Shown: positions 36,738 through 46,846, numbered from the stretch's first letter. The stretch: 64,000 nt of DNA from Helicovermis profundi (GCF_033097505.1 NZ_AP028654.1:2438001-2502000), one strand, 5' to 3'. A program made the numbers and translations. Notes: generated by a model not told the origin, from the letters alone.

Positions 36738-38927
36738 TTACTGTATAATTTCAAGCGGAGCTATACTTAATTTTAATTTTTTTATCCCTTTTGTTTTAAA
36801 AACAATTGTAACGTTTTCTTCACCCTTATTCCCTTTTAAACTCACTACTGTACCTTCACCAAAAATTTTATGAAATACTTTAGTTCCAGTTTTTATAACC
36901 GTAACATCTTCTATCTTAGATTTCGACTTTTCTTTATATGCTAAATCTGCTTTCATTTGAGATGTAAAAGAAGTTTTTCTTGTTTTTCTTGATGCAACTT
37001 CGTCTTTTGGTACATCAAGAAGCTCGCTAGGTATTTCTTCAATAAAACGACTTACTAAATTGCAAGATGTTTTACCATACATACTTCTAATTGAAGAATG
37101 CGTAATAAATAATTTTTCTTCTGCTCTAGTTATTCCTACATACATTAAACGTCTTTCTTCTTCTACAGATTCGTCCTCATTTAAGGATCTACTTGATGGG
37201 AAAATCCCTTCTTCAAGTCCAACCATAAAAACAATTGGAAATTCAAGTCCCTTAGCGCTATGAAGTGTCATTAGAAGCACACTATCATCATCTTCCTCGA
37301 CATTATCTATATCACTTCTAAGACTAAATTCTTCTAAAAACTCTGCCAATAACCCAGTTTCAGATGTTCGTTCAAATTCTTTTGCAGCAGAAATCATTTC
37401 TCTTAAGTTTTCAATTCTACTTCTTGATTCCAATGTATTATCGAGTTTAAGTTCTTCAATATACCCTATATCATTTAATACGTCTTCCATTAAAAATGAC
37501 ACTTTTCTTTCAAGCGCATCATTTTTGTATTTTTCTATTATAGTAACAAACTCTTTTATACCTTTATTAATTTTTTTTGAAAATAAATCTTTCTTAGCTG
37601 CATAAACTAAGGCTTGATATAAAGATAAATTATTTTCATAAGCAAAACCTTTAATTTTTTCTATTGTTTTAGGACCGATTCCACGTTTAGGTATATTAAT
37701 TGCACGCTTTATACTAAGCTCATCAACAGGATTTTGAATAATTCTCATATATGAAATAAAATCTTTTATTTCACGTCTATCGTAGAATTTTGTACCTCCA
37801 ACAAGTTTATAAGAAACACCTTCACGTCTAAAAGCATCTTCAAGCACACGTGACTGCGCATTAGTTCTATATAGAACAGCATAATCTAAATTATTTCTTT
37901 TATTACGTTTCTTATCAGCAATTAAATTTCTAACTACAAAATAAGCTTCATCCATTTCACTTTGAGCTTTATAATAGTGAATTTTTTCACCCAAATCATT
38001 ATCAGTCCAAAGTTTTTTGCTTTTTCTATTAATATTATTTTTTATAACATTATTTGCAGCGTTAAGTATATTCACAGAACTTCTATAGTTTTGTTCTAGC
38101 TTAATGATTTTTGCACCTGGAAAGTCTTTTTCAAAATCTCTTATATTTCTAATATCAGCGCCTCTCCATCCATAGATAGATTGATCATTATCACCAACAA
38201 CACATAAATTAACATATCCCATCGATAAATATCTAACTAAAACATACTGCGCTTTATTTGTATCTTGATATTCATCAACTAAAACATATTTAAATTTTCT
38301 CTGGTAATCTGAAAGTATTTTTTCATTTTCTTTTAATACTTTTATTGCATTTAAAATTAAATCATCAAAATCCATAGCATTATTATTTATAAGTTTTCTT
38401 TGATATAATTCATAAACTTTAACTACTTTATCTAAATAAAAATCGCCACTATAGAGCTTTTCATATTCTTTGGGAGTAAGCATGTCATTTTTCGCTTCAC
38501 TTATTTTACCTAAAACATATCTGAATGTTGTTTTTTTCTCATCAATATTTAATTCTTTTAAACATTCTCTAGCAAGAGTTTTTTGATCTGTAGGGTCATA
38601 TATAACAAAATCTCTTTCATAACCAATTAAAGAAGCATACCTTCTAAGAATTTTTACACAAATTGAGTGAAAAGTTCCCATCCACATTCCATTTGAAGCT
38701 TCTCCAATTAATTTTTCTACCCTAATTCTCATTTCTTTAGCAGCTTTGTTTGTAAATGTTATAGCAAGAATATTACTCGGAAAAACTTCTTTTTCTTCAA
38801 TCAAATATGCAATTCTATGAGTCAAAACTCTTGTTTTACCACTACCCGCACCCGCTAAAATAAGTAATGGTCCCTCAGTATTTATAACAGCTTCCTTTTG
38901 CATGTCATTTAGTAGATCTATATTCAT
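36738..38927 (-). CDS. pcrA: ATP-dependent DNA helicase PcrA
   Basis: SF1A 3'-5' helicase of 729 residues for repair and plasmid or fork processing. Motifs: LAGAGSGKT (I), ITFTNKAAKEM (Ia), VDEYQDTN (II), VVGDNDQSIYGWRGA (III), EQNYRS (IV), LMTLHSAKGLEFP (V) and VGITRAEEKLF (VI). It ends in the PcrA Tudor-like RNA-polymerase-binding tail (GTKVFHKIFGEGTVV). TGGAGG precedes the ATG. It lies 10 bases downstream of a DEAD-box helicase gene and upstream of ligA. Confidence 0.96.
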   Translation of the reverse strand: MNIDLLNDMQKEAVINTEGPLLILAGAGSGKTRVLTHRIAYLIEEKEVFPSNILAITFTNKAAKEMRIRVEKLIGEASNGMWMGTFHSICVKILRRYASLIGYERDFVIYDPTDQKTLARECLKELNIDEKKTTFRYVLGKISEAKNDMLTPKEYEKLYSGDFYLDKVVKVYELYQRKLINNNAMDFDDLILNAIKVLKENEKILSDYQRKFKYVLVDEYQDTNKAQYVLVRYLSMGYVNLCVVGDNDQSIYGWRGADIRNIRDFEKDFPGAKIIKLEQNYRSSVNILNAANNVIKNNINRKSKKLWTDNDLGEKIHYYKAQSEMDEAYFVVRNLIADKKRNKRNNLDYAVLYRTNAQSRVLEDAFRREGVSYKLVGGTKFYDRREIKDFISYMRIIQNPVDELSIKRAINIPKRGIGPKTIEKIKGFAYENNLSLYQALVYAAKKDLFSKKINKGIKEFVTIIEKYKNDALERKVSFLMEDVLNDIGYIEELKLDNTLESRSRIENLREMISAAKEFERTSETGLLAEFLEEFSLRSDIDNVEEDDDSVLLMTLHSAKGLEFPIVFMVGLEEGIFPSSRSLNEDESVEEERRLMYVGITRAEEKLFITHSSIRSMYGKTSCNLVSRFIEEIPSELLDVPKDEVASRKTRKTSFTSQMKADLAYKEKSKSKIEDVTVIKTGTKVFHKIFGEGTVVSLKGNKGEENVTIVFKTKGIKKLKLSIAPLEIIQ

Positions 38928-38937
38928 TATGCCTCCA

Positions 38938-40365
38938 TTATCTTCTCTTTTTATTTACTTTTTTAATTCTAAATTTATTGCCATTAACCTCTTTGTTTTT
39001 TAATGCTTTAAGAACAAGTTCTTCTTTTCCATTTAATACGAAAAATCTTGTATTCATAGCAGAAATATTAATTTGACCGAGATCAGTTGGATCAACTCCT
39101 TTAATCCTTCCTACTGCAAACGTAATATCTTTTACTTTGATTTTAGAATTTGCTCTTCCTACATTAAGTTCTAATTGTACTCTTTTTTTATTCTTAAAAT
39201 TATCTTTAAATTTCTTCCTTTTACCCTTAACTTCTTCATCATCGGTTCTTTTGGTTTTCTTTTCAATATATCCACCTTTTAGTGGTATTTTGTAACCGAT
39301 AAATTCTTCTATTTCTTCAAATCTTTCCATTTCTCTATCTGAAACAAAGGTTATAGCTACACCAGATTTATCAACCCTACCCGTTCTACCTATTCTATGA
39401 ACATACTGTTCTGTTTCAAAGGGAACATAATAATTAACAACATGCGTAACTCCTTGAATATGGATACCTCTTGAGCTAACATCTGTAGCAATTAATATAT
39501 TATATTTATTCTTTTTAAAATCTCTATATGCAATAAATCTATCTTCTTGCTTCATTCCACCATGCAAGGCACACACTTTAGAATTAAACTTATTTAGTAT
39601 TCTATATAAGTTAATAACCTCATCCCTTGTATTACAAAATACTATACATTTTCTAGGTTCCTCTCTTTTAAGCATTTTCTTTAAAAAATCAACTTTTTTA
39701 ATACCGGGAACTTTATAATAAATTTGTTCTATTTTATCAATAGGACTAATATTTGATTCAATTAAAATTTTCTTTGGGTTACTCATGTATTCACTAGCAA
39801 GCTCTTCAGTTTTTTCAGAAATTGTAGCAGAAAAAAGTAATGTAGTTCTTTCTTTTGGAAGTCTCTTTATAACGTTTCTAATTTGCTCAATAAATCCCAT
39901 AATCAACATTTCATCAGCTTCGTCAATAACCAAATACTTAATTTCATTTACATTTCCCTTAATCAAATGATCCATAAGTCTGCCTGGCGTTGAAACTATA
40001 ACATGATTAACAATCTTAAGTTTTTTTCTTTGTACTTGCATATCTTCTTTTCCATAAAGTGCAATCGATTTAACATTTTTATATTTACTAATGTCATCAA
40101 AATCTTCTTTAACTTGAAGCGCAAGTTCCCTTGTAGGTACCAAAATAATTGCCTGCGCTTTACTTACAGACATATCAATTTTCTCTATAATAGGAATAGC
40201 AAACGCTGCTGTTTTACCGCTTCCTGTTTGTGACATTACGATTAAATCTTTTTCATCTATGATACTTTCAAATGCACTTTCTTGCACCTTAAGAGTATCG
40301 GTAAAACCAAGATCACTTAGTGCATGTTTTATCTCACTTGAGATATTCAAATTTTTAAATTTCAT
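38938..40365 (-). CDS. DEAD-box RNA helicase with DbpA-type RNA-binding domain
   Basis: A 475-residue SF2 helicase. Core motifs are MSQTGSGKTAAFAIP (I), PTRELALQ (Ia), VIDEADEML (II), LLFSATIS (III) and HRIGRTGRV (VI). The C-terminal 75 residues (LNVGRANSKIKVKDITFAVG through FFVLNGKEELVLKAL) form the DbpA/YxiN RNA-recognition fold that binds hairpin 92 of 23S rRNA, so a role in large-subunit assembly is inferred. AAGGAAAGG precedes the ATG. Confidence 0.9.
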   Translation of the reverse strand: MKFKNLNISSEIKHALSDLGFTDTLKVQESAFESIIDEKDLIVMSQTGSGKTAAFAIPIIEKIDMSVSKAQAIILVPTRELALQVKEDFDDISKYKNVKSIALYGKEDMQVQRKKLKIVNHVIVSTPGRLMDHLIKGNVNEIKYLVIDEADEMLIMGFIEQIRNVIKRLPKERTTLLFSATISEKTEELASEYMSNPKKILIESNISPIDKIEQIYYKVPGIKKVDFLKKMLKREEPRKCIVFCNTRDEVINLYRILNKFNSKVCALHGGMKQEDRFIAYRDFKKNKYNILIATDVSSRGIHIQGVTHVVNYYVPFETEQYVHRIGRTGRVDKSGVAITFVSDREMERFEEIEEFIGYKIPLKGGYIEKKTKRTDDEEVKGKRKKFKDNFKNKKRVQLELNVGRANSKIKVKDITFAVGRIKGVDPTDLGQINISAMNTRFFVLNGKEELVLKALKNKEVNGNKFRIKKVNKKRR

Positions 40366-40603
40366 AATTTTCCTTTCCTTATATATAACATGTAATCTAT
40401 TTACATTTTAGTAATCAATCAACCGTTTTATTTTGTTCAAGTAGTATAATTTTAAGCGCAACTTCTCATTATTTGCAAATATAAGTATAACATAGTATTA
40501 ACTAGTTTTTTTAATTTAAATATGATTTGTATATAAAATGTGATATACTTTAGAACTGTTAATCATTAATAGAAAAAAACTACTACAAATATAGAGGAAT
40601 TTT

Positions 40604-41722
40604 ATGAATACTTTTGAAACATTTAAAATAAAAGATTTTTTAATTAACAATCTTACTAAGCAAGGAATAAAATCACCAACACCTATTCAATCTGAAACTA
40701 TTCCAAAAGTACTAGAAAATAAAGATTTACTTGCTAGTGCACAAACTGGTACAGGTAAAACTCTTGCTTTTTTACTTCCTATGTTTAATAATTTTGATTC
40801 AAATTATGGACACATTGAAGGCCTTATAGTTACACCTACAAGAGAACTTGCACTTCAAATCACTAAAGAAGCTGAGAAACTTGCTAAAGATACTAACATT
40901 AATGTACTTGCAATTTACGGTGGACGAGATATTAATTCTCAGCTTAGAAAACTAAAAAATAATGTAAATTTTATAGTAGCTACTCCCGGAAGATTAATTG
41001 ATCATATAGAAAAAAATACTATCAATTTAAGACATCTAAAAACTATAGTCTTAGATGAAGCTGATCAAATGTTACTTATAGGATTTAAAAACGAAATTGA
41101 TATAATTTTAAGAAATACAAACAAAAATAAACAAATGCTATGTTTTTCTGCGACACTTGATTCTAAAGTAAAAAAACTAGCTTATAAATACATGAATAAT
41201 CCACTTGAAATTTCTGCAAAAAAAGAAAGTATAACTCTAGAAACTATAAATCAAAAGGTTATCACTTCATCTGATAGATGGAAAACTGAAGCTTTACTAA
41301 AAGAACTTGATAAGTCGAACCCTTTTTTGGGTATAATATTCTGTAGAACTAAAAGAAGAGTTGATAAACTCGAAGAAGAAATGAGTATAAAAAAATATTC
41401 ATGTAAAAAACTTCACGGAGATATGAAACAAAACTTAAGACAAAGAATTATGAAAGAATTTAGAAATGCAAAATTCCAGTATCTTATTGCAACAGATGTA
41501 GCTTCACGAGGTCTTGATATAACGGGTATTACTCACATATATAATTTTGATACTCCTGAAACTCCTGAAATTTACATCCATAGAATTGGAAGAACTGGAA
41601 GAATGGGAAAGGACGGAGTAGCGGTAACTTTTGTAGCTCCAAAAGATGAACTTCTTTTATCTGAAATAGAAAAAACTATTAAAATTAAACTTCCTAGAGA
41701 AGAATATATTAAAGTAAAATAA
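40604..41722 (+). CDS. DEAD-box RNA helicase, short form
   Basis: A 372-residue helicase that consists of the two RecA-like domains only. Motifs: SAQTGTGKTLAFLLP (I), PTRELALQ (Ia), VLDEADQML (II), CFSATLD (III), and YIHRIGRTGRMG (VI). There is no C-terminal RNA-binding extension, unlike the helicase at 38.9 kb on the other strand. Likely general RNA unwinding, for example in cold or ribosome assembly. GAGG precedes the ATG. It may be co-transcribed with the GGDEF gene 18 bases downstream. Confidence 0.92.
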   Translation: MNTFETFKIKDFLINNLTKQGIKSPTPIQSETIPKVLENKDLLASAQTGTGKTLAFLLPMFNNFDSNYGHIEGLIVTPTRELALQITKEAEKLAKDTNINVLAIYGGRDINSQLRKLKNNVNFIVATPGRLIDHIEKNTINLRHLKTIVLDEADQMLLIGFKNEIDIILRNTNKNKQMLCFSATLDSKVKKLAYKYMNNPLEISAKKESITLETINQKVITSSDRWKTEALLKELDKSNPFLGIIFCRTKRRVDKLEEEMSIKKYSCKKLHGDMKQNLRQRIMKEFRNAKFQYLIATDVASRGLDITGITHIYNFDTPETPEIYIHRIGRTGRMGKDGVAVTFVAPKDELLLSEIEKTIKIKLPREEYIKVK

Positions 41723-41739
41723 CTAAGGATGTGTTTTAA

Positions 41740-42873
41740 TTGAAATTTATAAATCCACTTTTAGATTATGATGAATCTTTAAAAGAAAAAATAAGAAAGC
41801 AAATAACTTTTAATAACATAAAAGTTTTAAAAGTTTTTGCCATACTAAGCTTTTTTATTAATTTAATAATTGTTGCTATTTATCTAAAATCCAATACAGA
41901 AAATTATTTAAGTTCTTCTGACTTTATCATAAGAATATTTTGGGTACTTTCAGGATTTATTTATTTTTTTATTGTTGGAAAACACAATACTCTAGATTCA
42001 GTTACTAAAAAGCATAAATATATTTTTTTATTTACAGCATCTTTAAGTTTATTTTATACTGCACTAATTACTGCTAGTACAATAAGTGGTTATGGCTATT
42101 CATCAGTCTTTATTATAAATGTTATGCTATCATGTACCTTATTTTATTTTTCATTTATAGAAATCGTTGCTGTTTTACTTCCATCTTTTATATATATCTT
42201 TTTCTTAATAAGTACTATGAATACTATTAATTTAAATACCCAAAATACTTTTATTAATATTATTGCAATTAGTTTAATATCGGTAACATATTCCACTATT
42301 TCATATAAACGAAAAGCAACACTAATTGACTACCAAGAAATTCTTTTAAAAAATAACAAAGTCTTAGAACATTTATCTGAATTTGATGGTTTAACTCAAA
42401 TTCCAAACAGAAGAAATTTTAATAAAACTTTTGATCTAGAGTGGGCTCATTCTATAAGAGAAAGTAGCCCACTTTCACTTATTATGATTGATGTTGATGA
42501 TTTTAAGCTTTATAACGACACATATGGTCATTTAGCCGGAGACGACTGTCTAAAAAACCTTTCTTCTATTTTTACTAAAACTCTTAATAGAGAAATCGAT
42601 CAAGTTTTTAGATACGGCGGAGAAGAATTTATGGTCATTCTCCCTAATACAGATTTAAAAGGTGCACTTAAAGTAGCAGATAAAATTAAAAATAATATTT
42701 CCAATGAAAATATCACTCATAGTAAAAGTATTTACACTAATATAACTGCAAGTATTGGCCTTAGCTCAATTATTGCAAGTCCAAATGACGACAAGTATGC
42801 TCTTATTGAAAATGCAGATAAAGCAATGTACAATTCTAAAAAAAATGGTAAAAACCAAATATCCTATTTATAG
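41740..42873 (+). CDS. membrane diguanylate cyclase (GGDEF)
   Basis: A 377-residue protein with about six N-terminal membrane segments (residues roughly 30-200) and a C-terminal GGDEF domain. The active site is the variant RYGGEEF, which is active in many cyclases, with FDGLTQIPNRRNF and MIDVDDFKLYNDTYGH before it. It should make cyclic-di-GMP. TTG start with AAGGATG upstream. No EAL domain. The end of the gene runs into a terminator hairpin shared with the convergent nitroreductase gene. Confidence 0.9.
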   Translation: MKFINPLLDYDESLKEKIRKQITFNNIKVLKVFAILSFFINLIIVAIYLKSNTENYLSSSDFIIRIFWVLSGFIYFFIVGKHNTLDSVTKKHKYIFLFTASLSLFYTALITASTISGYGYSSVFIINVMLSCTLFYFSFIEIVAVLLPSFIYIFFLISTMNTINLNTQNTFINIIAISLISVTYSTISYKRKATLIDYQEILLKNNKVLEHLSEFDGLTQIPNRRNFNKTFDLEWAHSIRESSPLSLIMIDVDDFKLYNDTYGHLAGDDCLKNLSSIFTKTLNREIDQVFRYGGEEFMVILPNTDLKGALKVADKIKNNISNENITHSKSIYTNITASIGLSSIIASPNDDKYALIENADKAMYNSKKNGKNQISYL

Positions 42874-42886
42874 GATATTTGGTTTT
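42851..42886. terminator. bidirectional terminator
   Basis: A perfect 16-bp stem, AAAACCAAATATCCTA (42851-42866) with TAGGATATTTGGTTTT (42871-42886) and loop TTTA, lies between the convergent GGDEF and nitroreductase genes and overlaps the last codons of the former. Confidence 0.9.
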
Positions 42887-43639
42887 TTATTTATTATTTA
42901 AATCCTGATCTTCAAGGTATTTTTTCATATGAGGTCTGTTTTCACCTTCCATTCTTTTTGAAACTTGTTCAGTCCAAGTACTATTAATTTTTCCATTAGT
43001 CCTTTTTATATAATACGTCTTAATTTTTTCATCATACTCTTCAAGACTTTTTTTATCATCTTCATAGTAATAATCTTCTTTTAAAACAATATCTAGTGGT
43101 AGTCTTGGTTTTTTACTTTGATTAAAATCATCCTCAGGATATCCAAGACACATTCCAAAAACTGGATACACATTTTTAGGAATTTTAAGTAAGTTACTGA
43201 TTTCTCTTGGATTATTTCTAATCCCACCAATAAATACACCACCAATCCCTAAACTTTCGGCAGCTAAAATAACATTTTCAGCATATAAAGAGGCATCAAC
43301 GGTTGCTGTTATAAAAGATTCTATATATCCAGTATCAACCTTAATATCATAATTTAATGCGATTTTTTCAATTCTATTTAAATCAGCGCAAAAGATTAAA
43401 AATTCTGCTGCCGTTTCAATATATTTTTGTTCACCGGCTAAATAAGCTATCTTCTTTCTATTCTCATCATTTTTTACTCTAATTACAGAATACAGTTGCA
43501 AAAAACTTGAAGTAGATGCGTATTGCGATTTATTTAGTATTTCTCTTAATACTTTTTCATCAATTTTTTTATCAGAATATTTACGACATGATGTATGATT
43601 ACTAATCAATTCAATTATATTATTATTTAATTTATTCAT
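42887..43639 (-). CDS. NADPH-dependent nitroreductase family FMN protein (NfrA/NfsA-like)
   Basis: A 250-residue flavoprotein of the nitroreductase superfamily, NfsA/Frp type. The FMN-binding start SNHTSCRKYSDKKID, the middle AESLGIGGVFIGGIRNNP and the late FGMCLGYPEDD with KPRLPL are characteristic. Likely reduces nitro compounds, quinones or free flavin with NAD(P)H. GGGAGGAG precedes ATG 43639. Probably co-transcribed with the small gene upstream. Confidence 0.92.
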   Translation of the reverse strand: MNKLNNNIIELISNHTSCRKYSDKKIDEKVLREILNKSQYASTSSFLQLYSVIRVKNDENRKKIAYLAGEQKYIETAAEFLIFCADLNRIEKIALNYDIKVDTGYIESFITATVDASLYAENVILAAESLGIGGVFIGGIRNNPREISNLLKIPKNVYPVFGMCLGYPEDDFNQSKKPRLPLDIVLKEDYYYEDDKKSLEEYDEKIKTYYIKRTNGKINSTWTEQVSKRMEGENRPHMKKYLEDQDLNNK

Positions 43640-43664
43640 ATTTGCTCCTCCCACTATACTCTAT

Positions 43665-43928
43665 TTATCCACCTGCAGACAAAAAATTCATTCTAAATTT
43701 CCTTACAGCCTCTTCAACAATTTCTTTTTCACCAAGAAAAGTTAGAAGTGTTGAATCAATTTCAATATTAGCATATTTTTTTGACTTGTTTTTTTTATAA
43801 ATAATCTGATATCCATCAAAGGTAAAAATATTTTTATTATAACTTAAACAAAATGTTAAAAAATATTCTTCTATATATTTATATTTTACTCCGCTCTTTA
43901 TCTCATATTTATATTCTTTATTTTCCAT
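43665..43928 (-). CDS. small protein of unknown function
   Basis: An 87-residue protein rich in Lys, Tyr and Glu, without membrane segments or recognisable motifs. It lies 25 bases upstream of the nitroreductase gene on the same strand, and its ATG follows AAAGAGG. Codon use matches its neighbours. Family not recognised. Confidence 0.65.
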   Translation of the reverse strand: MENKEYKYEIKSGVKYKYIEEYFLTFCLSYNKNIFTFDGYQIIYKKNKSKKYANIEIDSTLLTFLGEKEIVEEAVRKFRMNFLSAGG

Positions 43929-44018
43929 AAATCCTCTTTTATATGTTATATATCTATTTATAATATATCATATTTTCAAAATATTCAGTTAATCATTCAA
44001 CTAAAGCTAGCCCATAAA

Positions 44019-44095
44019 TGAATTCCTAAGATTCAGATGGAGTTTTTACTCCCACTGAATCTTAGAAAACATAATCCAGGACTCTAAGGCATCGG
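44019..44095 (-). mobile_element. 77-bp internally deleted copy of the TTTAT-bounded hairpin element
   Basis: Both ends match the 129-bp copies, including the ATAAA (TTTAT) pentamers at 44014-44018 and 44096-44100 and the AGATTCAG/CTGAATCT hairpin. The 52 bp carrying the other hairpin are missing. It lies between the PhnA-like gene and the 87-residue gene. Confidence 0.6.
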
Positions 44096-44112
44096 ATAAA
44101 TTTTAAAATTTC

Positions 44113-44156
44113 TAATATCAAAATAACTAGACAATTGTCTAGTTATTTTGATATTA
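44113..44156. terminator. 44-bp perfect palindrome, probable terminator of the PhnA-like gene
   Basis: The sequence from 44113 to 44156 is a perfect palindrome centred on CAATTG (22 bp per arm, no loop). It lies 12 bases after the PhnA-like stop codon. There is only a weak T-run, so termination is likely but not certain. Confidence 0.6.
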
Positions 44157-44167
44157 AAAAGCATAAT

Positions 44168-44515
44168 CTAAGCTTTTTTAACATATTCAGATTTTAAAAG
44201 CATTCCGCCGAATCCATCAATTTTACAATCGATGTCATGTCCACCTTGAACATCATCTACTAATCTAATATTTTTAACTTTTGTACCTTTTTTTAAGTTT
44301 GAAGTAGCACCTTTTACTTTAAGGTCTTTAATCACTATTACAGTATCTCCATCACTTAATACATTTCCATTTGAATCTTTAACTACTTTTTTTTCTTCTT
44401 CTTTTTCTTCTTCATTAGGATTCCATTCGTATGCACACTCTGGGCAAACTAGTAAATTTCCATCTTCATAAGTATACTGAGAATTGCACTTAGGGCAATT
44501 TGGTAAATTAGACAT
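44168..44515 (-). CDS. PhnA/YjdM-family zinc-ribbon protein
   Basis: A 115-residue protein with an N-terminal zinc ribbon ([24 protein letters not shown]; four Cys) and a C-terminal PhnA domain ([21 protein letters not shown], then [11 protein letters not shown] and [20 protein letters not shown]). The family name comes from the E. coli phn locus, but its biochemical role is unclear. GGAGG precedes ATG 44515. Confidence 0.93.
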   Translation of the reverse strand: MSNLPNCPKCNSQYTYEDGNLLVCPECAYEWNPNEEEKEEEKKVVKDSNGNVLSDGDTVIVIKDLKVKGATSNLKKGTKVKNIRLVDDVQGGHDIDCKIDGFGGMLLKSEYVKKA

Positions 44516-44587
44516 TATTATTCCTCCATTCATTTTCGGATTACATAATATCATAGTTTTAATTTATTGGCAAGAATTTCAAAATTA

Positions 44588-46153
44588 TTATCCAACTACT
44601 ACTCTATTTCTACCTTCCTCCTTTGCTTTATAAAGAAGCAAATCAGAACGCTTAACAAAATCAGCTTTACTTTCATCCTTTAATTCAGTAACACCAAAAC
44701 TAACTGTTATATTGAATTTTACAGAATTGTCACAAATAAAAGTAAATTCTTCTACTTCTTTTCTTATTCTTTCAGCCAATGAGACACCTTCATTTAATAA
44801 GCTGTCAGGTAGAACAAATAAAAATTCCTCTCCGCCGTAACGACCAACAATATCATCTTTTCTAAGGTTTTTTTTAAAAATTTTTGATATTTCTTTTAAT
44901 ACATTATCACCTGTTTGATGTCCATATATATCATTTACGCTCTTAAATAAATCCAAATCTCCAAATATTATTGTCAGTGGTTTTTTATTTTTTTTAGCAA
45001 TATTTATTTCATTTTGTAACAATTTATGAATATGTTGATGATTATATAAATTTGTTAATCCATCCCTTAAAGCCATACTTTTTAAATTTTTAGTTCTTTC
45101 TTCAACTATGTTTTCCAAAGTTTCATTCATTTCAAGAAGCTGTTCTTCTTTTTTTTCTTTATAATTAATATCTGCTATAAGTAATATTATTGCAATAACA
45201 ATAATAGATACAATTAAGCCAAAAAATAATATTGGTTTAATTGAAAAATAGGCACTTTTGTATACTTCTGATTTTTCTTGAGCTAAAATAACATATTCGC
45301 TATATTTGTAATGACCAGGTTCAAAATTGATTTTTTTACCATAATAATATTTATCTACACCTAAATAACTGGCTTCAAATAGATTTTGTCCCTTATCAAT
45401 TTTACTGATAATATTACTAGATATATTTATTATATCTTTATCTTTAGTTAAAATATAATCTCTATTTGGATGAGCAATAACCTGAAATGATTCATCTAAA
45501 TAAATCATATAACCCGTTTTACCATGTTTTATTGAATCTACAAAAAGTTTTGTGAAATACTCCATTTGAGGTGAAACTATTGCAATTCCAATTATTTTTG
45601 AATTATGATAAATCGGAGCACTGATAACAAAAATAGGATTTTTTCTAAGTATACTAGGATAAATTTCACTAATAAAATAAGATTTACCCTTAAAAATCTC
45701 ACTAATATATGAATAATTCATTCCACCTTTACCTATTGTTTTACCATTAACCGTATCAATAAAAAAAGTACCATTTGTAATAACAATATTTTTGCCATTA
45801 ATATTTCTTGATATAGAATTTTTAGATTTAATCGCAATTGGTAAATTTTCATAGTAAGGATATTTTTCATGAAGTTTTTTTAAATAATTTTCAGCTAAAA
45901 GAACTTTATCTTCGTTTTCTGGATTTAAACAAGCGTCAATTATTCTATCATCTTCTGCTATACCCTTAACTATTCTAACTTGGTCTTTTACCCAAAATTT
46001 AACAAAATTTGATACTTGTGAAGTAAACTGATTGCCAACATCTATAAAATCATTTTTACTAGTATTTTTTAGATAGGAATAAAATACTATACTAGTCAAT
46101 AAAAACATAAATAAAACAGTTAAACTAACAATTATTATAAATTTTCTTGACAA
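44588..46153 (-). CDS. diguanylate cyclase with extracellular dCache sensor
   Basis: A 521-residue membrane protein. A first membrane segment (FIIIVSLTVLFMFLLTSIVF) is followed by an extracytoplasmic dCache_1 domain (residues about 30-300), then a second membrane segment (ILFFGLIVSIIVIAIILLIA), a coiled coil (EQLLEMNETLENIVEERTKN) and GGDEF (GRYGGEEFLFVLP, with the RxxD inhibitory-site-like motif not clear). Expected to sense a small external molecule and make cyclic-di-GMP. A TTG start is preferred, with GGAGGTGAGG upstream. Confidence 0.92.
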   Translation of the reverse strand: MSRKFIIIVSLTVLFMFLLTSIVFYSYLKNTSKNDFIDVGNQFTSQVSNFVKFWVKDQVRIVKGIAEDDRIIDACLNPENEDKVLLAENYLKKLHEKYPYYENLPIAIKSKNSISRNINGKNIVITNGTFFIDTVNGKTIGKGGMNYSYISEIFKGKSYFISEIYPSILRKNPIFVISAPIYHNSKIIGIAIVSPQMEYFTKLFVDSIKHGKTGYMIYLDESFQVIAHPNRDYILTKDKDIINISSNIISKIDKGQNLFEASYLGVDKYYYGKKINFEPGHYKYSEYVILAQEKSEVYKSAYFSIKPILFFGLIVSIIVIAIILLIADINYKEKKEEQLLEMNETLENIVEERTKNLKSMALRDGLTNLYNHQHIHKLLQNEINIAKKNKKPLTIIFGDLDLFKSVNDIYGHQTGDNVLKEISKIFKKNLRKDDIVGRYGGEEFLFVLPDSLLNEGVSLAERIRKEVEEFTFICDNSVKFNITVSFGVTELKDESKADFVKRSDLLLYKAKEEGRNRVVVG

Positions 46154-46260
46154 TATCCTCACCTCCAATATACAAATTTAAAGTTATATTCTTAGCATTA
46201 ACCTACTAAAGACCTTATTATTTATATATCATACCCCACTAATACTTTTAATATCAAAAA

Positions 46261-46305
46261 AAATACTATGATAAAAACAATTCATTTTCTTTTATCATAG
46301 TATTT
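46261..46305 (-). terminator. intrinsic terminator of the YgjP-type protease gene
   Basis: AAATACTATGATAAAA (46261-46276) pairs with TTTTATCATAGTATTT (46290-46305), and the minus strand continues with a T-run. Confidence 0.85.
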
Positions 46306-46324
46306 ACATTAGTATAGTATTTTT

Positions 46325-46813
46325 TTACATATCCCTTGTTTTCTTTGTTCCCAATATTTCCATAGTTTTTTTATAATTTGGACAAATTTTACCTACAAGA
46401 CGCCAAAACGATCTATCATGATTCATATGAAGCATATGACAAAGTTCATGTACAACTACATAGTCAACTACATCAAGCGGAAATATCATTAGTCGCCAGT
46501 TGAAAGTGAGTGAACGAAGTGAATTGCAGCTTCCCCATCTTTTATCATTATCTTCAATTAAAAATGATTTATATTTAACCTTAAAATTCTTCTGATATAT
46601 TTTTAGTCTTTGATTTATAACTTTGCGACTTTCTTTAATATAGAATGATTTTAATGCTAAACTAATATCAATTTCACCTTCAAACGGACTAGCGCAATGA
46701 AATGAATTATTTACCCATTTAATAGTTACTTTTTTTAATGATTTATCAAGCGACATATACATTGGATATACATTTCCAAGATAATAGTACTTATTTTCTG
46801 TAAGCTTTTTCAT
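46325..46813 (-). CDS. YgjP-like (DUF45/WLM) zinc metallopeptidase
   Basis: A 162-residue soluble protein. The zinc site is VVVHELCHMLHMNHDRSFW, with HExxH and a downstream His, and before it RWGSCNSLRSLTFNWRLM, the family's RWGSC signature. Homologs are SprT-like or M48-related proteases often linked to restriction-modification or DNA-protein repair, but the function is not established. AAAGG precedes the ATG. Confidence 0.9.
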   Translation of the reverse strand: MKKLTENKYYYLGNVYPMYMSLDKSLKKVTIKWVNNSFHCASPFEGEIDISLALKSFYIKESRKVINQRLKIYQKNFKVKYKSFLIEDNDKRWGSCNSLRSLTFNWRLMIFPLDVVDYVVVHELCHMLHMNHDRSFWRLVGKICPNYKKTMEILGTKKTRDM

Positions 46814-46846
46814 ATTTTTTCCTTTTAAATTTTATTATTTATTTAA

